The notes below the pieces were generated by a model, which did no database searches, had not been told where the DNA came from, and saw nothing but the letters and a program-made list of their open reading frames with translations. From the NCBI GenBank assembly GCA_002110465.1, contig NEED01000069.1:124001-188000 (forward strand): a DNA stretch of 64,000 bases. Direction: 5' to 3'. Below, one piece after another: positions 38,668-48,746 of the stretch (its first letter is position 1; every line of letters begins with the position of its first letter). The DNA is from an unicellular cyanobacterium SU2. Its GTDB lineage: Bacteria > Cyanobacteriota > Cyanobacteriia > Cyanobacteriales > Microcystaceae. Made by a program: the position numbers and the translations under genes.

Positions 38668-38862
38668 TTAAATTTCCCCTTGAATTTTTTTCTGCAAAAT
38701 CTCTTTAATTTGAGCTTGAGACAGAGAAGCATCATACCAAACAGCTTCGGAATCAGGACTACGACGACTCATTAACAGATCTACGGCTTCTTGATCGTCC
38801 CGATGGGCTAAAACATAAGCTTTAAGCTCTTTTCTTGTCATTTTTTCAAAATTCGGTTTCAT
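38668..38862 (-). CDS. DUF6887-like small protein (second gene of a pair)
   Basis: This 64-residue protein, from ATG 38862 with GGAGG upstream, starts MKPNFEKMTRKELKAYVLAH and continues RDDQEAVDLLMSRRSPDSEA. The start contains the KELKAYVLAHRDD signature I associate with DUF6887. It overlaps the end of the upstream DUF6888-like gene by 17 nt. Such small pairs are scattered in cyanobacterial genomes with toxin-antitoxin-like organisation, but their function is unproven. Confidence 0.7.
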   Translation of the reverse strand: MKPNFEKMTRKELKAYVLAHRDDQEAVDLLMSRRSPDSEAVWYDASLSQAQIKEILQKKIQGEI

Positions 38863-39037
38863 CAATAAACCTCCATGTTCCATTAGATGCAATTAAAATT
38901 TCGATATCTTCACCTGCTAAAATATAAATCTCGCCAGAGCGATCATTAAAACGAAACAGGTGAATATCTAGATACTTATTAGATAAATCTTGACATAGTA
39001 TAACTGATTTAATTGATTGTTCAAACGTTGGTAAAAT
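38846..39037 (-). CDS. DUF6888-like small protein, non-canonical or lost start
   Basis: The frame reads LPTFEQSIKSVILCQDLSN then YLDIHLFRFNDRSGEIYILA and ends TWRFIDETEF, the pattern of DUF6888 proteins. Homologues begin Met-Pro-Thr, but here the matching codon is TTA (39032-39034). GGAGG upstream is placed for an ATT codon at 39035-39037, which I use as a tentative start (63 residues). Otherwise the gene has lost its start codon. It is upstream of, and overlaps, the DUF6887-like gene. Confidence 0.55.
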   Translation of the reverse strand: MLPTFEQSIKSVILCQDLSNKYLDIHLFRFNDRSGEIYILAGEDIEILIASNGTWRFIDETEF

Positions 39038-39103
39038 AAGCTTGCCTCCATTGTACTATTTTAAATACTAAGGTGGACTAAACAAGCCCACCCTAACTAA
39101 CAA

Positions 39104-41071
39104 TTAAACCTTCTCTCGCAACTTATCCAAAACACTCGGATCAACCACCGTAGACTTATCTCCTACAATGTCTTGACCGGCAGCAATTTGACGCAAGAAA
39201 CGCCGTACAATTTTACCCGATCGCGTCTTAGGAAGGGCATCCGCAAATTGAATGGTTCCTGGACGGGCGATCGCACCTATCTCTGTCACAACGTGCTGTT
39301 TTAACTCATTAACTAATTCATCACTAGGACTATAATTGTCTTCGAGGGTGACAAAAGCATAAATATCCTCCCCTTTAATCTCATGGGGAACTCCCACCAC
39401 AGACGCTTCAGCAACCGCAGCATGGGACACTAACGCTGATTCTAACTCCATTGACCCTAAACGGTGTCCTGAGACATTCATCACATCATCTACCCGTCCC
39501 ATAATCCAAAAATAGCCGTCTTCATCTCGACGCGCACTATCTCCGGCAAAATAAACGGGTTTACCGTCTACCGAAGGAATAGGGTCCCAATAGGTCTTTT
39601 GGAAGCGTTCAGGGTTATTATAAACTGTGCGTAACATACTTGGCCAAGGATGTTTAATCACTAAATATCCCCCTGCATTATCGGGGACAGCATTGCCCTC
39701 TTTATCCACCACATCAGCGATAATACCAGGGAAAGGACGAGTCGCTGATCCTGGTTTAGTAGATGTTGCCCCAGGTAAAGGTGTAATCATTACCCCTCCG
39801 GTTTCCGTTTGCCACCAAGTATCGACAATGGGGCATTTTTCCCCACCAATAACGCGGTGATACCACATCCAAGCTTCCGGGTTAATGGGTTCGCCGACAG
39901 TCCCTAATAAACGTAATGAAGAGAGGTTACGGGCTTTCGGGATCGCTTCCCCCATTTTAATAAAAGCACGAATAGCGGTTGGGGCGGTATAAAAGATATT
40001 AACCCCATATTTTTCTACCACATCCCAGAAGCAGCCAGGGTTAGAAGGACGGGGAACCCCTTCATACATTAAACTGGTTGCCCCATTAGATAACGGACCA
40101 TAGACAATATAACTGTGTCCTGTAATCCAACCGACATCGGCAGTACACCAGTAAACATCCGTATCCTTGAGATCAAAAATCCATTTAGTGGTCATGTGGG
40201 TATAAAGATTATAACCCCCTGTGGTGTGGACAACCCCTTTCGGTTTTCCGGTACTACCACTGGTGTAGAGAATAAACAGGGTATCTTCACTATCCATCAC
40301 TTCAGCCGGACAGTCAGCAGAGGCATCTTTTTGGAGATCATGCCACCAATAGTCCCGTCCTTCTTTCATGGTAACGGGTTCTTTAGTCCGTTCAACGACG
40401 ATCACCTTTTCTACGGAATTCGCCCCATGTTCTAAGGCTAAATCAACTTCAGATTTGAGGGAAATAATCTTATCTTTGCGAAATCCCCCATCTGCTGTAA
40501 TAACGACCTTAGCTTGGGCATCTTCTAGGCGATCTTTTAAGGCTTCCGCACTAAATCCTCCAAATACTACACTATGGGGCGCACCAATACGGGCGCAAGC
40601 TAACATAGCGATCGCCGCTTCGGGGATCATGGGCATATAAATTCCCACGCGATCGCCTTTTTTAACTCCCATTTGTTTGAGAGTATTGGCAAATTGACAG
40701 ACTTCTCGATGGAGTTCCCCATAGGTGAGGGTTCGGGAGTCTCCTGGTTCTCCTTCCCAAATAATGGCTGCTTTGTTACGTCGCCAGGTGGTTAAATGGC
40801 GATCAAGGCAATTGTAGGAAAGGTTGAGTTTACCCCCAACAAACCATTTCGCAAAAGGGGGTTGCCAGTCAAGGACTTTATCCCATTTTTTAAACCAATG
40901 CAATTCTTTTTCGGCTAATTCTGCCCAAAAATTTTCGGGATCTGATTTTGCTTTTTCATATAGTTGCTCATATTCGTCTAAGCTTTTAATATGTGCATTT
41001 AGGGAAAATTCAGGAGATGGACTAAATAACCGTTTTTCCTGGAGGACAGATTCGATATTTTGTTCTGACAT
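39104..41071 (-). CDS. acs: Acetyl-CoA synthetase
   Basis: This enzyme activates acetate to acetyl-AMP and then acetyl-CoA. It has 655 residues from ATG 41071 ([16 protein letters not shown]); an upstream in-frame ATG would add a non-conserved prefix. The core motifs [37 protein letters not shown] and [20 protein letters not shown] are intact, and the C-terminal [11 protein letters not shown] contains the lysine that can be acetylated in Acs regulation. It is a single gene among decayed genes. Confidence 0.98.
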   Translation of the reverse strand: MSEQNIESVLQEKRLFSPSPEFSLNAHIKSLDEYEQLYEKAKSDPENFWAELAEKELHWFKKWDKVLDWQPPFAKWFVGGKLNLSYNCLDRHLTTWRRNKAAIIWEGEPGDSRTLTYGELHREVCQFANTLKQMGVKKGDRVGIYMPMIPEAAIAMLACARIGAPHSVVFGGFSAEALKDRLEDAQAKVVITADGGFRKDKIISLKSEVDLALEHGANSVEKVIVVERTKEPVTMKEGRDYWWHDLQKDASADCPAEVMDSEDTLFILYTSGSTGKPKGVVHTTGGYNLYTHMTTKWIFDLKDTDVYWCTADVGWITGHSYIVYGPLSNGATSLMYEGVPRPSNPGCFWDVVEKYGVNIFYTAPTAIRAFIKMGEAIPKARNLSSLRLLGTVGEPINPEAWMWYHRVIGGEKCPIVDTWWQTETGGVMITPLPGATSTKPGSATRPFPGIIADVVDKEGNAVPDNAGGYLVIKHPWPSMLRTVYNNPERFQKTYWDPIPSVDGKPVYFAGDSARRDEDGYFWIMGRVDDVMNVSGHRLGSMELESALVSHAAVAEASVVGVPHEIKGEDIYAFVTLEDNYSPSDELVNELKQHVVTEIGAIARPGTIQFADALPKTRSGKIVRRFLRQIAAGQDIVGDKSTVVDPSVLDKLREKV

Positions 41072-41378
41072 AGTAAATACGTTGCCCCTTATTATCACTT
41101 CACAGTTTTGTAAGGCCGATTGTCTCAAATAATGTTGCAGTTAATACTAATAGGTAGGAAAAGTTAATATTTGTTTTAAATAAATTCTTAAAATCAATTC
41201 TCAATTATCGCTGATGAGATAACAGATTGTTTTAGACTTTTCAACTTATAAAATTAACAAATATCACAAAATATTGATTAGCAAAAAACCATTAAAATTG
41301 GTTTGATAATAGTCTTAATCATTGTTAATAATAATTCTTGATTGACAATATTTTCGATGAATTGTTTTTAGAATAAAA

Positions 41379-42004
41379 ATGAATAACACCCAGGTTCAAT
41401 CTTCGAGTAATGCCATGAAAGTCAAAACTCCTGCTAAAGAAGAAGAGGGACTTGAAGCCCTAAGACAGTACAAAATTTTAGATACGCCATGGGAGTCCGC
41501 TTACGATGATCTTACTGCACTGGCAGCTTTTATTTGTGATGTTCCTATTGCTTTAATCAGCTTTGTGGATCAGGATCGTCAATGGTTTAAATCTAAAGTT
41601 GGTCTCAACGTTAATCAAACATCTCGTGATGTTTCATTCTGTTCCCATGCTATTTTGGAACAAAAAATGATGGTTATTAAGGATGCGTTAGATGATGAAC
41701 GTTTTCAAAATAATCCGCTGGTTACTTGTGAACCTTACCCTAAAGAAATCTAATTCTGTAATGGAATTAGACGGTTTAGATTATGGGGTGCTTGGCACAC
41801 CCCCGAACTCAGTGAACACCGTTAAAAGGAGACTTGAGTATATTCAGCTGTCTCTATTCGATTGTACCTATAACGGGACTAGACATGAGAATCCCACGCG
41901 CTTCTAGCCGTGGGAGTGTCAATCATGGAATTTGTGATACTTGTATGCAAGAACATTTTCCCGATGTAGCCGAAGTTTTACTGGCTAATCACGATGCTGT
42001 TTAA
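41379..42004 (+). pseudogene. GAF-domain sensor gene broken by an IS200/IS605-like remnant
   Basis: The 5' part (41379-41753, 124 codons) starts MNNTQVQSSSNAMKVKTPAK and holds half of a GAF domain: LEALRQYKILDTPWESAYDD, then SRDVSFCSHAIL and FQNNPLVTCEP. At about 41737 the family sequence is lost. The 3' part (41921-42004) reads HGICDTCMQEHFPDVAEVL, the C-terminal tail common in cyanobacterial PAS/GAF signalling proteins. Between them is insertion-sequence-like DNA ending in a hairpin. The original signalling output cannot be reconstructed. Confidence 0.75.
41755..41920 (+). mobile_element. IS200/IS605-like 3' remnant
   Basis: About 165 bp with a reading frame ending TRHENPTRF, followed by the stem CCCACG/CGTGGG (41893-41914) and GTGTCAAT, which look like the right end of IS200/IS605 elements. 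No transposase catalytic motif remains. It sits between the two halves of the GAF gene. Confidence 0.55.
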
Positions 42005-42072
42005 TCGCTGATCCTAAACCTTCTGATAGTTGGGTTGGGTGTCACCCTTAACCCAACCTAAAAATCCTAAAT

Positions 42073-43155
42073 TTAAGCGATCGTAATCTCAGAAGAAAGA
42101 TAAACATCTTGAATTAGATGAAACAATTTAACCCCTTCTTCAAAAGGACGTTGAAAGGTTTTTCGTCCAGAAATTAAACCACAACCGCCAGCCCTTTTAT
42201 TAATAACGGCTGTCCGAATCGCTTCAGCAAAATCATTTTTACCCGATGCCCCACCAGAATTAATTAAACCACTACGACCGGCATAACAATTTAACACTTG
42301 ATACCGGGTTAAATCAATGGGATGATCACTCGTTAATTCAGAATAAACTTTCTCGTCGGTGCGCCCATATTTTTCCTTACTGGCATTAGCAACCGCTTCA
42401 TAACCTCGATTGCATTGGGGTAATTTTTGTTTGATAATGTCTGCTTCTATTGTTACCCCTAAATGATTAGCTTGTCCGGTTAAATCTGCCGCCAAATGAT
42501 AGTCTTTATCTTGCTTGAAAATTCCATTGCGAAGATAACACCATAATACCGTTGCCATCCCTAATTCGTGGGCGCGGGCAAAGGCTTTACTTACTTCTTG
42601 AATTTGACGATTAGATTCAGGAGAACCAAAATAAATAGTAGCCCCTACTGCCACAGCACCCAAATTCCAAGCTTGTTCTACACTCCCAAACATAATTTGA
42701 TCAGCAGCATTAGGATAAGTCAATAATTCACTATGATTTAACTTAACTAAAAAAGGAATCCGATGAGCATACTTCCGGGACATCATTCCTAATATCCCCA
42801 AGGTTGTAGCCACTGCATTACATCCCCCTTCAATAGCTAATTTAATAATATTTTCTGGATCAAAGTAGATAGGATTAGGGGCAAAAGATGCGGCAGCAGA
42901 ATGTTCAATTCCCTGGTCAACAGGTAAAATAGACACATATCCCGTATTAGCTAATCTTCCAGTAGCATAGATTTGTTGTAGACTGCGTAAAACTTGTGAG
43001 TTGCGATCGCTGTGGACAAAAACCCGCTCAACAAAATCTTTGCCTGGTAAACTTAATAAAGATTGTGGAATTTTTGCTTGATAGGTTAATAAATTTTCTG
43101 CTTCTTCTCCTAAGTGCGATTCTATGGTTTGAGGATTAAAAAGTGTCGCTGTCAT
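42073..43155 (-). CDS. fbaB: Fructose-bisphosphate aldolase, class I (DhnA/FbaB type)
   Basis: This Schiff-base aldolase of glycolysis, gluconeogenesis and the Calvin cycle has 360 residues from ATG 43155 ([15 protein letters not shown]). Family blocks are [43 protein letters not shown], and the C-terminal phosphate/lysine region [20 protein letters not shown]. It is the metal-independent counterpart to class II FbaA used by most cyanobacteria. It is monocistronic, with about 290 bp of AT-rich, gene-free sequence up to pstB. Confidence 0.92.
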   Translation of the reverse strand: MTATLFNPQTIESHLGEEAENLLTYQAKIPQSLLSLPGKDFVERVFVHSDRNSQVLRSLQQIYATGRLANTGYVSILPVDQGIEHSAAASFAPNPIYFDPENIIKLAIEGGCNAVATTLGILGMMSRKYAHRIPFLVKLNHSELLTYPNAADQIMFGSVEQAWNLGAVAVGATIYFGSPESNRQIQEVSKAFARAHELGMATVLWCYLRNGIFKQDKDYHLAADLTGQANHLGVTIEADIIKQKLPQCNRGYEAVANASKEKYGRTDEKVYSELTSDHPIDLTRYQVLNCYAGRSGLINSGGASGKNDFAEAIRTAVINKRAGGCGLISGRKTFQRPFEEGVKLFHLIQDVYLSSEITIA

Positions 43156-43443
43156 AAAACTATTGTGCCTTGAGCGCATCAGGTAACATTACCATTGTGC
43201 CTTTTTTGGCAGCTTATGATTTCCCTCTAAAGGCTGATTTATCTATATTAGATATCATTGAACAGGTTGAGTAATTAGTTCTATCCTTTTTCATTCAATT
43301 AGCTTTACGAGTATTTTATAATTATCTATTTTATTCTCTCAAAAAACAATTTATTTTCTGAAATAATCATAATCAAACCCATAATTTTAAATTCTAAATT
43401 CTAAATTTTATATTTTGCTATAGCTTGTTTTTGGCTTTCCTTT

Positions 43444-44241
43444 TTAACCAAATCTCCCGGCAACATAATCTCTAGTTTGATCATGACTAGCATCAGTAAA
43501 AATCTTTTCTGTCGTCTCAAATTCAATCAACTTACCAATGCGACTTTCATCAGTATTAAAAAATGCTGTATAATCAGAAACCCGTGACGCTTGCTGCATA
43601 TTATGGGTGACAATAACAATCGTTAAATTGGTTTTAAGACGATGAATTAATTCTTCAATTTTTAACGTAGAAAGAGGATCAAGGGCCGAACAAGGTTCAT
43701 CCATTAATAATACTTTAGGATTAACGGCTAACGCCCTAGCAATACAAAGACGTTGCTGTTGTCCTCCAGAAAGTCCCAAAGCAGACTTTTTAAGACTGTC
43801 CTTAACCTCTTCCCACAACGCGGCTTCTTTTAAAGCTACTTCTACCTTTTCATCGAGTTCAGACTGATTAAGTGAACGAAAAATTCTAATACCATAGGCA
43901 ATATTATCATAGATACTTGCAGCAAAAGGATTAGGTCGTTGAAAAACCATACCAATTTGTCGCCGAAGGGTATTCAAATTAACCCGCTTATCATAAATAT
44001 CTTGGCCTAAAAATTCTACCTTTCCAGTAACTTTAACCTTTCCTTCTAATTCTCCAATACGATTTAGGGTTTTCAGTAAAGTCGATTTACCACACCCAGA
44101 AGGACCAATCATGGCAGTGACTTTTTCTTGAGGAATTTTCAAAGAAATATTAGTTAACGCTTGTTTAGTTCCATACCAAAAACTCAGATTTTCGATAAAT
44201 AATGCAGGCAATAAGGTTTGAGAATTAGAATGAGAAATCAT
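43444..44241 (-). CDS. pstB: Phosphate ABC transporter ATP-binding protein
   Basis: This is the ATPase of the high-affinity phosphate importer, with 265 residues. Walker A is GPSGCGKST (46-54), the signature [18 protein letters not shown], Walker [13 protein letters not shown] and the H-loop [10 protein letters not shown] are all present. It lies 2 nt downstream of pstA and is the last gene of pstS-C-A-B. No phoU follows. Confidence 0.97.
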   Translation of the reverse strand: MISHSNSQTLLPALFIENLSFWYGTKQALTNISLKIPQEKVTAMIGPSGCGKSTLLKTLNRIGELEGKVKVTGKVEFLGQDIYDKRVNLNTLRRQIGMVFQRPNPFAASIYDNIAYGIRIFRSLNQSELDEKVEVALKEAALWEEVKDSLKKSALGLSGGQQQRLCIARALAVNPKVLLMDEPCSALDPLSTLKIEELIHRLKTNLTIVIVTHNMQQASRVSDYTAFFNTDESRIGKLIEFETTEKIFTDASHDQTRDYVAGRFG

Positions 44242-44243
44242 AG

Positions 44244-45128
44244 TTAAGATTGACGCTTATTAATAATAAAACGGGACAAGATATTAGTAATTAAAACTAA
44301 TACTAGAAGAACCAGAGAAGCTGTCCAGGCGATCTCATTTTGTTCGGGAAACGGAGAAGCTGCATAGTTATAAATTAAAACTGGGAGAGAAGGCGTGGGA
44401 CTCCATAACCCTTCTTGCCAGAATTGACTAAAAAGAGCCGTAAACATCAAAGGGGCTGTTTCTCCTGCTGCCCTAGCGACTGCTAACAAGATTCCCGTCA
44501 CCATCGCCGGTAAAGCGGCTGGAATAATTAAGCGAAAAATGGTCGTAAACCTTCCTCCTCCCAGGGCGGCTGAACCAAGGCGATAAGACATGGGAACCGC
44601 TTTTAACGCTTCTTCGGTGGTTAAAGAAATAATCGGTAACATAATCACCCCTAGGGCTAACCCTCCAGCTATCGCCGAAAATTGTTTGGTAGTCAAAACT
44701 AATACCCCAAAAGCAAACACCCCAACAATGACAGAGGGAACACTACTGAGGATGGCACTAACAAAACGGATAGCATTAGCTAAAACTGATCCTTTGGCAA
44801 ATTCTGAGACGAAAATCCCTGTCATGACCCCTAAAGGAACACTAAATAGAGTGCCGAGTCCCACCATAGTTAAGGTTCCCACAATCGCATTAGCGAAACC
44901 ATTGGTCTCATTTTCAACCCCTGGAGGGGCAGGTAAAGCCGTAAATACTTCCCAACTCAACTGAGCAAACCCTTGGCGGACAATTTCCCAAACAATGGCA
45001 AATAACGGGAGTAAGGCCAGCCCTGTCAAGGTAAAGGCTAAAACCATCATGGTCACTGTAAAACTATTTCTCACGGGAGAAAGGGGGCTGAAAAGTTCCG
45101 AATTCTTAGGGATAGGTTGTGACATCAT
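44244..45128 (-). CDS. pstA: Phosphate ABC transporter permease PstA
   Basis: This is an inner-membrane permease of 294 residues with about six helices. The coupling helix (EAA loop) region reads [20 protein letters not shown] and then [20 protein letters not shown], both typical of PstA. It follows pstC by 56 nt and is almost contiguous with pstB. With PstC it forms the channel fed by PstS. Confidence 0.95.
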   Translation of the reverse strand: MMSQPIPKNSELFSPLSPVRNSFTVTMMVLAFTLTGLALLPLFAIVWEIVRQGFAQLSWEVFTALPAPPGVENETNGFANAIVGTLTMVGLGTLFSVPLGVMTGIFVSEFAKGSVLANAIRFVSAILSSVPSVIVGVFAFGVLVLTTKQFSAIAGGLALGVIMLPIISLTTEEALKAVPMSYRLGSAALGGGRFTTIFRLIIPAALPAMVTGILLAVARAAGETAPLMFTALFSQFWQEGLWSPTPSLPVLIYNYAASPFPEQNEIAWTASLVLLVLVLITNILSRFIINKRQS

Positions 45129-45184
45129 TATTCGGGAGTATGAAGGGAGAGGGAAATATTTTCGCCTCTGTCTTTTGACAAAAA

Positions 45185-46159
45185 TTAACGATTTGTTTTC
45201 ACGAATTGAACTAATACTAGGGCTAGACTATTAACCATTAGGGTAATAACAAAAAGAATTAGTGCTAAATACATTAACGCCCCAATGTGCAAATCTTCAA
45301 AAGCTTCAGGAAATTGATTGGCTAATACAGCAGGGATAGTATAGCCAGGAGCAAGCAAAGAAGGACTAATAACCGTAGAATTCCCGATCACCATCGTAAC
45401 CGCCATGGTTTCCCCTAACGCCCGCCCTAGGGCTAAGATAATTGCCCCGATAATCCCTGAACTGGCGGTGGGTAAGATAATACGCCAAATGGTTTCCCAT
45501 TGGGTAGCTCCTAAGGCCATAGATGCACTACGTAATTCAGGAGCAACCGAGACCAGAGAATCTCGACTAATAGAAGCTAAAGTGGGAAGAATCATGATTG
45601 CCAGTACCACTCCAGCAACAAAGGTACTCGGACCAAAGGGTTCGGTACTAAATAAAGGTATCCAAGCAAAGGATTGAAATAACCAATCTTGTAGGGGTTT
45701 TAAGGTAGGAACTAGGATAAAAATTCCCCACAGCCCAATAATAACGCTGGGAATCGAGGCAATGAGTTCAACTAAAAAAGCTATGGGCGATCGCACCCAA
45801 GGCGGAACAAAATTTTCACTGGTGGTAATAGCGACGGCTAACCCCAAGGGAACAGCAAATAGGAGAGCTAAACCAGAACTGACTAGGGTTCCATAAATGT
45901 AGGGTAAACCGCCAAATTCTTGTTCTCCCACATTCCAGATTTGACTGGTAAAAAACCCCCACCCAAAAGTTTGTATGGCTGGTTGAGCATCTTGAAAAAC
46001 AATCCATGCTATCCATAGGAGGAAAAATGTTCCCGAAAAAGCTAATACTCGTACCAATAGGGTAAATAGAAGATCCCCCCATACATTTAAGCCTTGGGTC
46101 GTCGTGAGATCAATAATCGTTTCTTGATTCTTCTTAATGGGATCTGAAAAATTGGTCAT
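45185..46159 (-). CDS. pstC: Phosphate ABC transporter permease PstC
   Basis: This is the partner permease of 324 residues and about six helices. Its coupling region is PELRSASMALGATQWETIWR followed by LGRALGETMAVTMVIGN, the PstC form of the EAA motif. The N-terminus is hydrophilic. It is separated from pstS by about 150 nt of low-complexity sequence. Confidence 0.95.
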   Translation of the reverse strand: MTNFSDPIKKNQETIIDLTTTQGLNVWGDLLFTLLVRVLAFSGTFFLLWIAWIVFQDAQPAIQTFGWGFFTSQIWNVGEQEFGGLPYIYGTLVSSGLALLFAVPLGLAVAITTSENFVPPWVRSPIAFLVELIASIPSVIIGLWGIFILVPTLKPLQDWLFQSFAWIPLFSTEPFGPSTFVAGVVLAIMILPTLASISRDSLVSVAPELRSASMALGATQWETIWRIILPTASSGIIGAIILALGRALGETMAVTMVIGNSTVISPSLLAPGYTIPAVLANQFPEAFEDLHIGALMYLALILFVITLMVNSLALVLVQFVKTNR

Positions 46160-46308
46160 TACACCTTAAGGTAAAGAGAAGAGTGGGTGAAGGGGAGAGT
46201 GGGTAAAAGGGAGACAAAGGAAAAGATAGCAAGATTATGAACTTTTGCTTAATCCTTTCCTGAAGGGCTTCTTGAGCGTTTCTTCCCTCGTGTCTCCTTG
46301 AATGATGG

Positions 46309-47313
46309 CTATTTGATTTTATTAACCTCAGCCTTGACTTTTTGGGCAACAGAAGCGGGAATACGGGTGTATTCTAATTGACCATTGATTGATTGACCAC
46401 TCGAAAGAATCCAGTTGGCCAATCGCTTAACTTGAGCCGCTGTCGCATTATCTTTGTAGTCTTTGTACAGTAATAGCCAGGTAATACCAACGATAGGATA
46501 GCCATCACTCGGATCGCTGACATTAGCGGTAAAATCAGAGTTAAAGCTGATTCCCGCCATCGCTTTGTTAGCTTCTGCTAAACTTGGCTCAACGTATCTT
46601 CCAGCTTTATTCTGAATTTTTGCAGTGCTTAGATTGTTCTTACGAGCGTAGGTATCTTGAACGTAACCGATCGCTCCATCGGTTTGTTTAACTAATGCGG
46701 CAACCCCATCATTTTTGGGTCCTTTAAGAACGGTAAAACCCCAGTTAGGTTCTTTACTTGCTCCTACTTTTTGCTTGAAGCTCGAACTCACTGCACTTAG
46801 ATGACTGGTAAAAATTGCAGTGGTTCCGCTACCATCAGCACGAACAACCACTTTAATTGCTTTGTTGGGAAGCTTTGAATCAACTTGCTTCCAATTGGTA
46901 ATCTCGCCGCTAAAGATTTTTGGTAGTACCTGACGGGGAATTTGTACATTTCCTGCTCCTTTAAGGTTATGAACCACAGCCACTGCACCCCCAGCAGTGG
47001 GAACCAGAAGAACTCCCCGCTTCATTTTGCCTTTTTCGGAACTCGAAGGAGCGACATCACTTGCTCCAAAATCAACAGTTTCTCCAACAAATTGACGAAT
47101 ACCAGCCCCACTCCCTACGGAGTTGTAGTTAACAGTTACTCCCGTAGCTTTTTTATATTCAGAAAAGTAGCGTTGGTAAAGAGGAGCAGGAAACGAAGCA
47201 CCAGCACCATTTAGGGATTGGGCGATCGCTTCTCCTGTGGCTCCCAATGCCATAACCAAAGCGGTAGTAGAAAGCGTTAAGACTTGATTGACTTTGGAAA
47301 ATGTGAACATCAT
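46309..47313 (-). CDS. pstS: Phosphate-binding protein PstS
   Basis: This is the periplasmic phosphate receptor of the Pst importer, with 334 residues. A signal peptide ends near GEAIAQ (cleavage about residue 31). The phosphate-binding loops are LNGAGASFPAPLYQRYF, NYNSVGSGAGIRQFVGETVD and VVRADGSGTTAIFTSHLS. It is the first gene of the operon and lies behind two Pho-box arrays, so induction on phosphate starvation through SphR/PhoB is expected. Confidence 0.97.
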   Translation of the reverse strand: MMFTFSKVNQVLTLSTTALVMALGATGEAIAQSLNGAGASFPAPLYQRYFSEYKKATGVTVNYNSVGSGAGIRQFVGETVDFGASDVAPSSSEKGKMKRGVLLVPTAGGAVAVVHNLKGAGNVQIPRQVLPKIFSGEITNWKQVDSKLPNKAIKVVVRADGSGTTAIFTSHLSAVSSSFKQKVGASKEPNWGFTVLKGPKNDGVAALVKQTDGAIGYVQDTYARKNNLSTAKIQNKAGRYVEPSLAEANKAMAGISFNSDFTANVSDPSDGYPIVGITWLLLYKDYKDNATAAQVKRLANWILSSGQSINGQLEYTRIPASVAQKVKAEVNKIK

Positions 47314-47426
47314 GATGATTTTTAACTAAAAAAATACTGACTGATAATTTTGTTATTTATTGCCTGATTAATTAGCCAAGGCAATAATATATTTCAGAAA
47401 AAGTATAAATTAGTTAATTTCAAAAA

Positions 47427-47500
47427 AAGTTAAGTCCTGATTAAACTTTCATTAAATATTATTTTTTTTTAGATTTAGAAAAAGTTAACTTTAGGTTAAT
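47427..47500 (-). promoter_or_regulatory. Two Pho-box arrays upstream of pstS
   Basis: On the minus strand three 8-mers with 3-nt spacers (TTTAATGA, TTTAATCA, CTTAACTT; 47427-47456) match the cyanobacterial Pho box pyTTAApypyw. A second pair (ATTAACCT, GTTAACTT; 47482-47500) lies 25 nt farther upstream. The 11-nt period equals one helical turn, as for PhoB/SphR binding. A stem-loop CGACTT/AAGTCG follows at 47514-47530. The rest of 47314-47671 holds no gene. Confidence 0.8.
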
Positions 47501-47671
47501 TACTGAGAAACCCCGACTTCTCAAAAGTCGAGGTAGTTCATAAAAATGAGATAAACCCTTTTTTCTACTCTAAGCTGTTGTGTATTTAAACCGCTTATTT
47601 AAAGTTGTCGTACAAACCTTCAATCCTTTGCTTCGGGGCAGTCTCAACTAGCTATTTAGATGACGAACAGC

Positions 47672-48532
47672 TTATTGAGGGGGAGTTTGTGAGGGAGAGT
47701 CTTCTGATTTTTCCACAATCGTTTTAGGCTTTGCTAAAGCTATCTCTTTGAGTTCTTCTTTATACTGAACCGGAGCCAACAAAATCCCTTTTTGAAATAG
47801 AGTTTGGGCTGCTTCTTCTTGTCCCTGTTCCCGTTTCACCATTCCTTGAGCAAAAATAGGCCGAAAATCATTAGGGTCAGTTTTCATCGCTTGTTCATAA
47901 ACGGCGATCGCCTGATCATAACGATTTTGTTCCGTGTAAATTTCCCCCAGGAGTAACTGAAGAGAAATCAGATTAAACCCCCTGGTTCCTTCCCCATTTT
48001 CATTTTGTTGTTCAATGGTTTGAGTGAGGGTATTTTGGACTAAATCAATAGCATCTTGGGAACGACTCTGAAGTAAAAGCAAATCAACTAACCCTTTTAA
48101 CGCAAGAATTTCCCCAGGATTAACGGCAATAATTTCCCGATAGGCAGCTGCCGCCCCTTCATAGTCTTTTAATTGCTGTTTTGATTGGGCTAACAAAATA
48201 CCATAATCGGGTTGTTGGGGATTAAGTTGGGCTAACCTTCCCAAGGGGGCGATCGCCCCTTGTAGATCGCCTAATCTCAATTTAGCTTCTAACAGTCCCC
48301 TAAGAGCATTTTGGTTATCGGGTTCCCGTTCTAAAACCAGTTGATAGCCTAATGCTTCATTTTCTAATCTATTCCCCTGATCAGACAAAGGGGAAGACTC
48401 ACTATTTTTAGGTTGACGGGCTTGTACGATACTATTAACTAAGGGCAACATCGAAAAGGAAATCAAGGTTAACAGCATGAGAATTAATACTGCATAGAGC
48501 CACCGACGACGTTTTGTTGGAGAAGATTGCAT
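47672..48532 (-). CDS. Membrane-anchored TPR protein
   Basis: This 286-residue protein has one N-terminal membrane helix (about residues 11-30) and a basic leader, so the body should face the periplasm or lumen. About five tetratricopeptide units follow, for example GALRGLLEAKLRLGDLQGAI and YDQAIAVYEQAMKTDPND. The C-terminus is short and Ser/Pro-rich. It probably is a protein-interaction scaffold; I cannot assign a partner. It is divergent from the gene at 48747. Confidence 0.85.
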   Translation of the reverse strand: MQSSPTKRRRWLYAVLILMLLTLISFSMLPLVNSIVQARQPKNSESSPLSDQGNRLENEALGYQLVLEREPDNQNALRGLLEAKLRLGDLQGAIAPLGRLAQLNPQQPDYGILLAQSKQQLKDYEGAAAAYREIIAVNPGEILALKGLVDLLLLQSRSQDAIDLVQNTLTQTIEQQNENGEGTRGFNLISLQLLLGEIYTEQNRYDQAIAVYEQAMKTDPNDFRPIFAQGMVKREQGQEEAAQTLFQKGILLAPVQYKEELKEIALAKPKTIVEKSEDSPSQTPPQ

Positions 48533-48746
48533 AAATTTTTGGTTAACTTAACTGGTAGTGGTCTAGGAAAAATCATTAACTCAACCTATTATTGATTACA
48601 ATAGGCTAACCGTCTGACTAATTAAATAATTTAATGAAAATCGTTATACTGCTTACAAGATAATTGATCAGGGAAACTGAGTTCAACCCCCTCTAGATCA
48701 AGGTCGAATCTTTAAAAAGTGTGTCTGGTGCTTCTAGGAGTATGAT

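Noticed and set aside
39627-41132. Several long plus-strand frames opposite acs
   Set aside because: They are explained by codon bias of the acs gene, which is intact. None has a motif or a start site.
41692-41907. Small protein gene in the IS-like segment
   Set aside because: The frame crosses the junction between the GAF gene and the inserted DNA and ends inside the element hairpin. It is better explained as remnant sequence.
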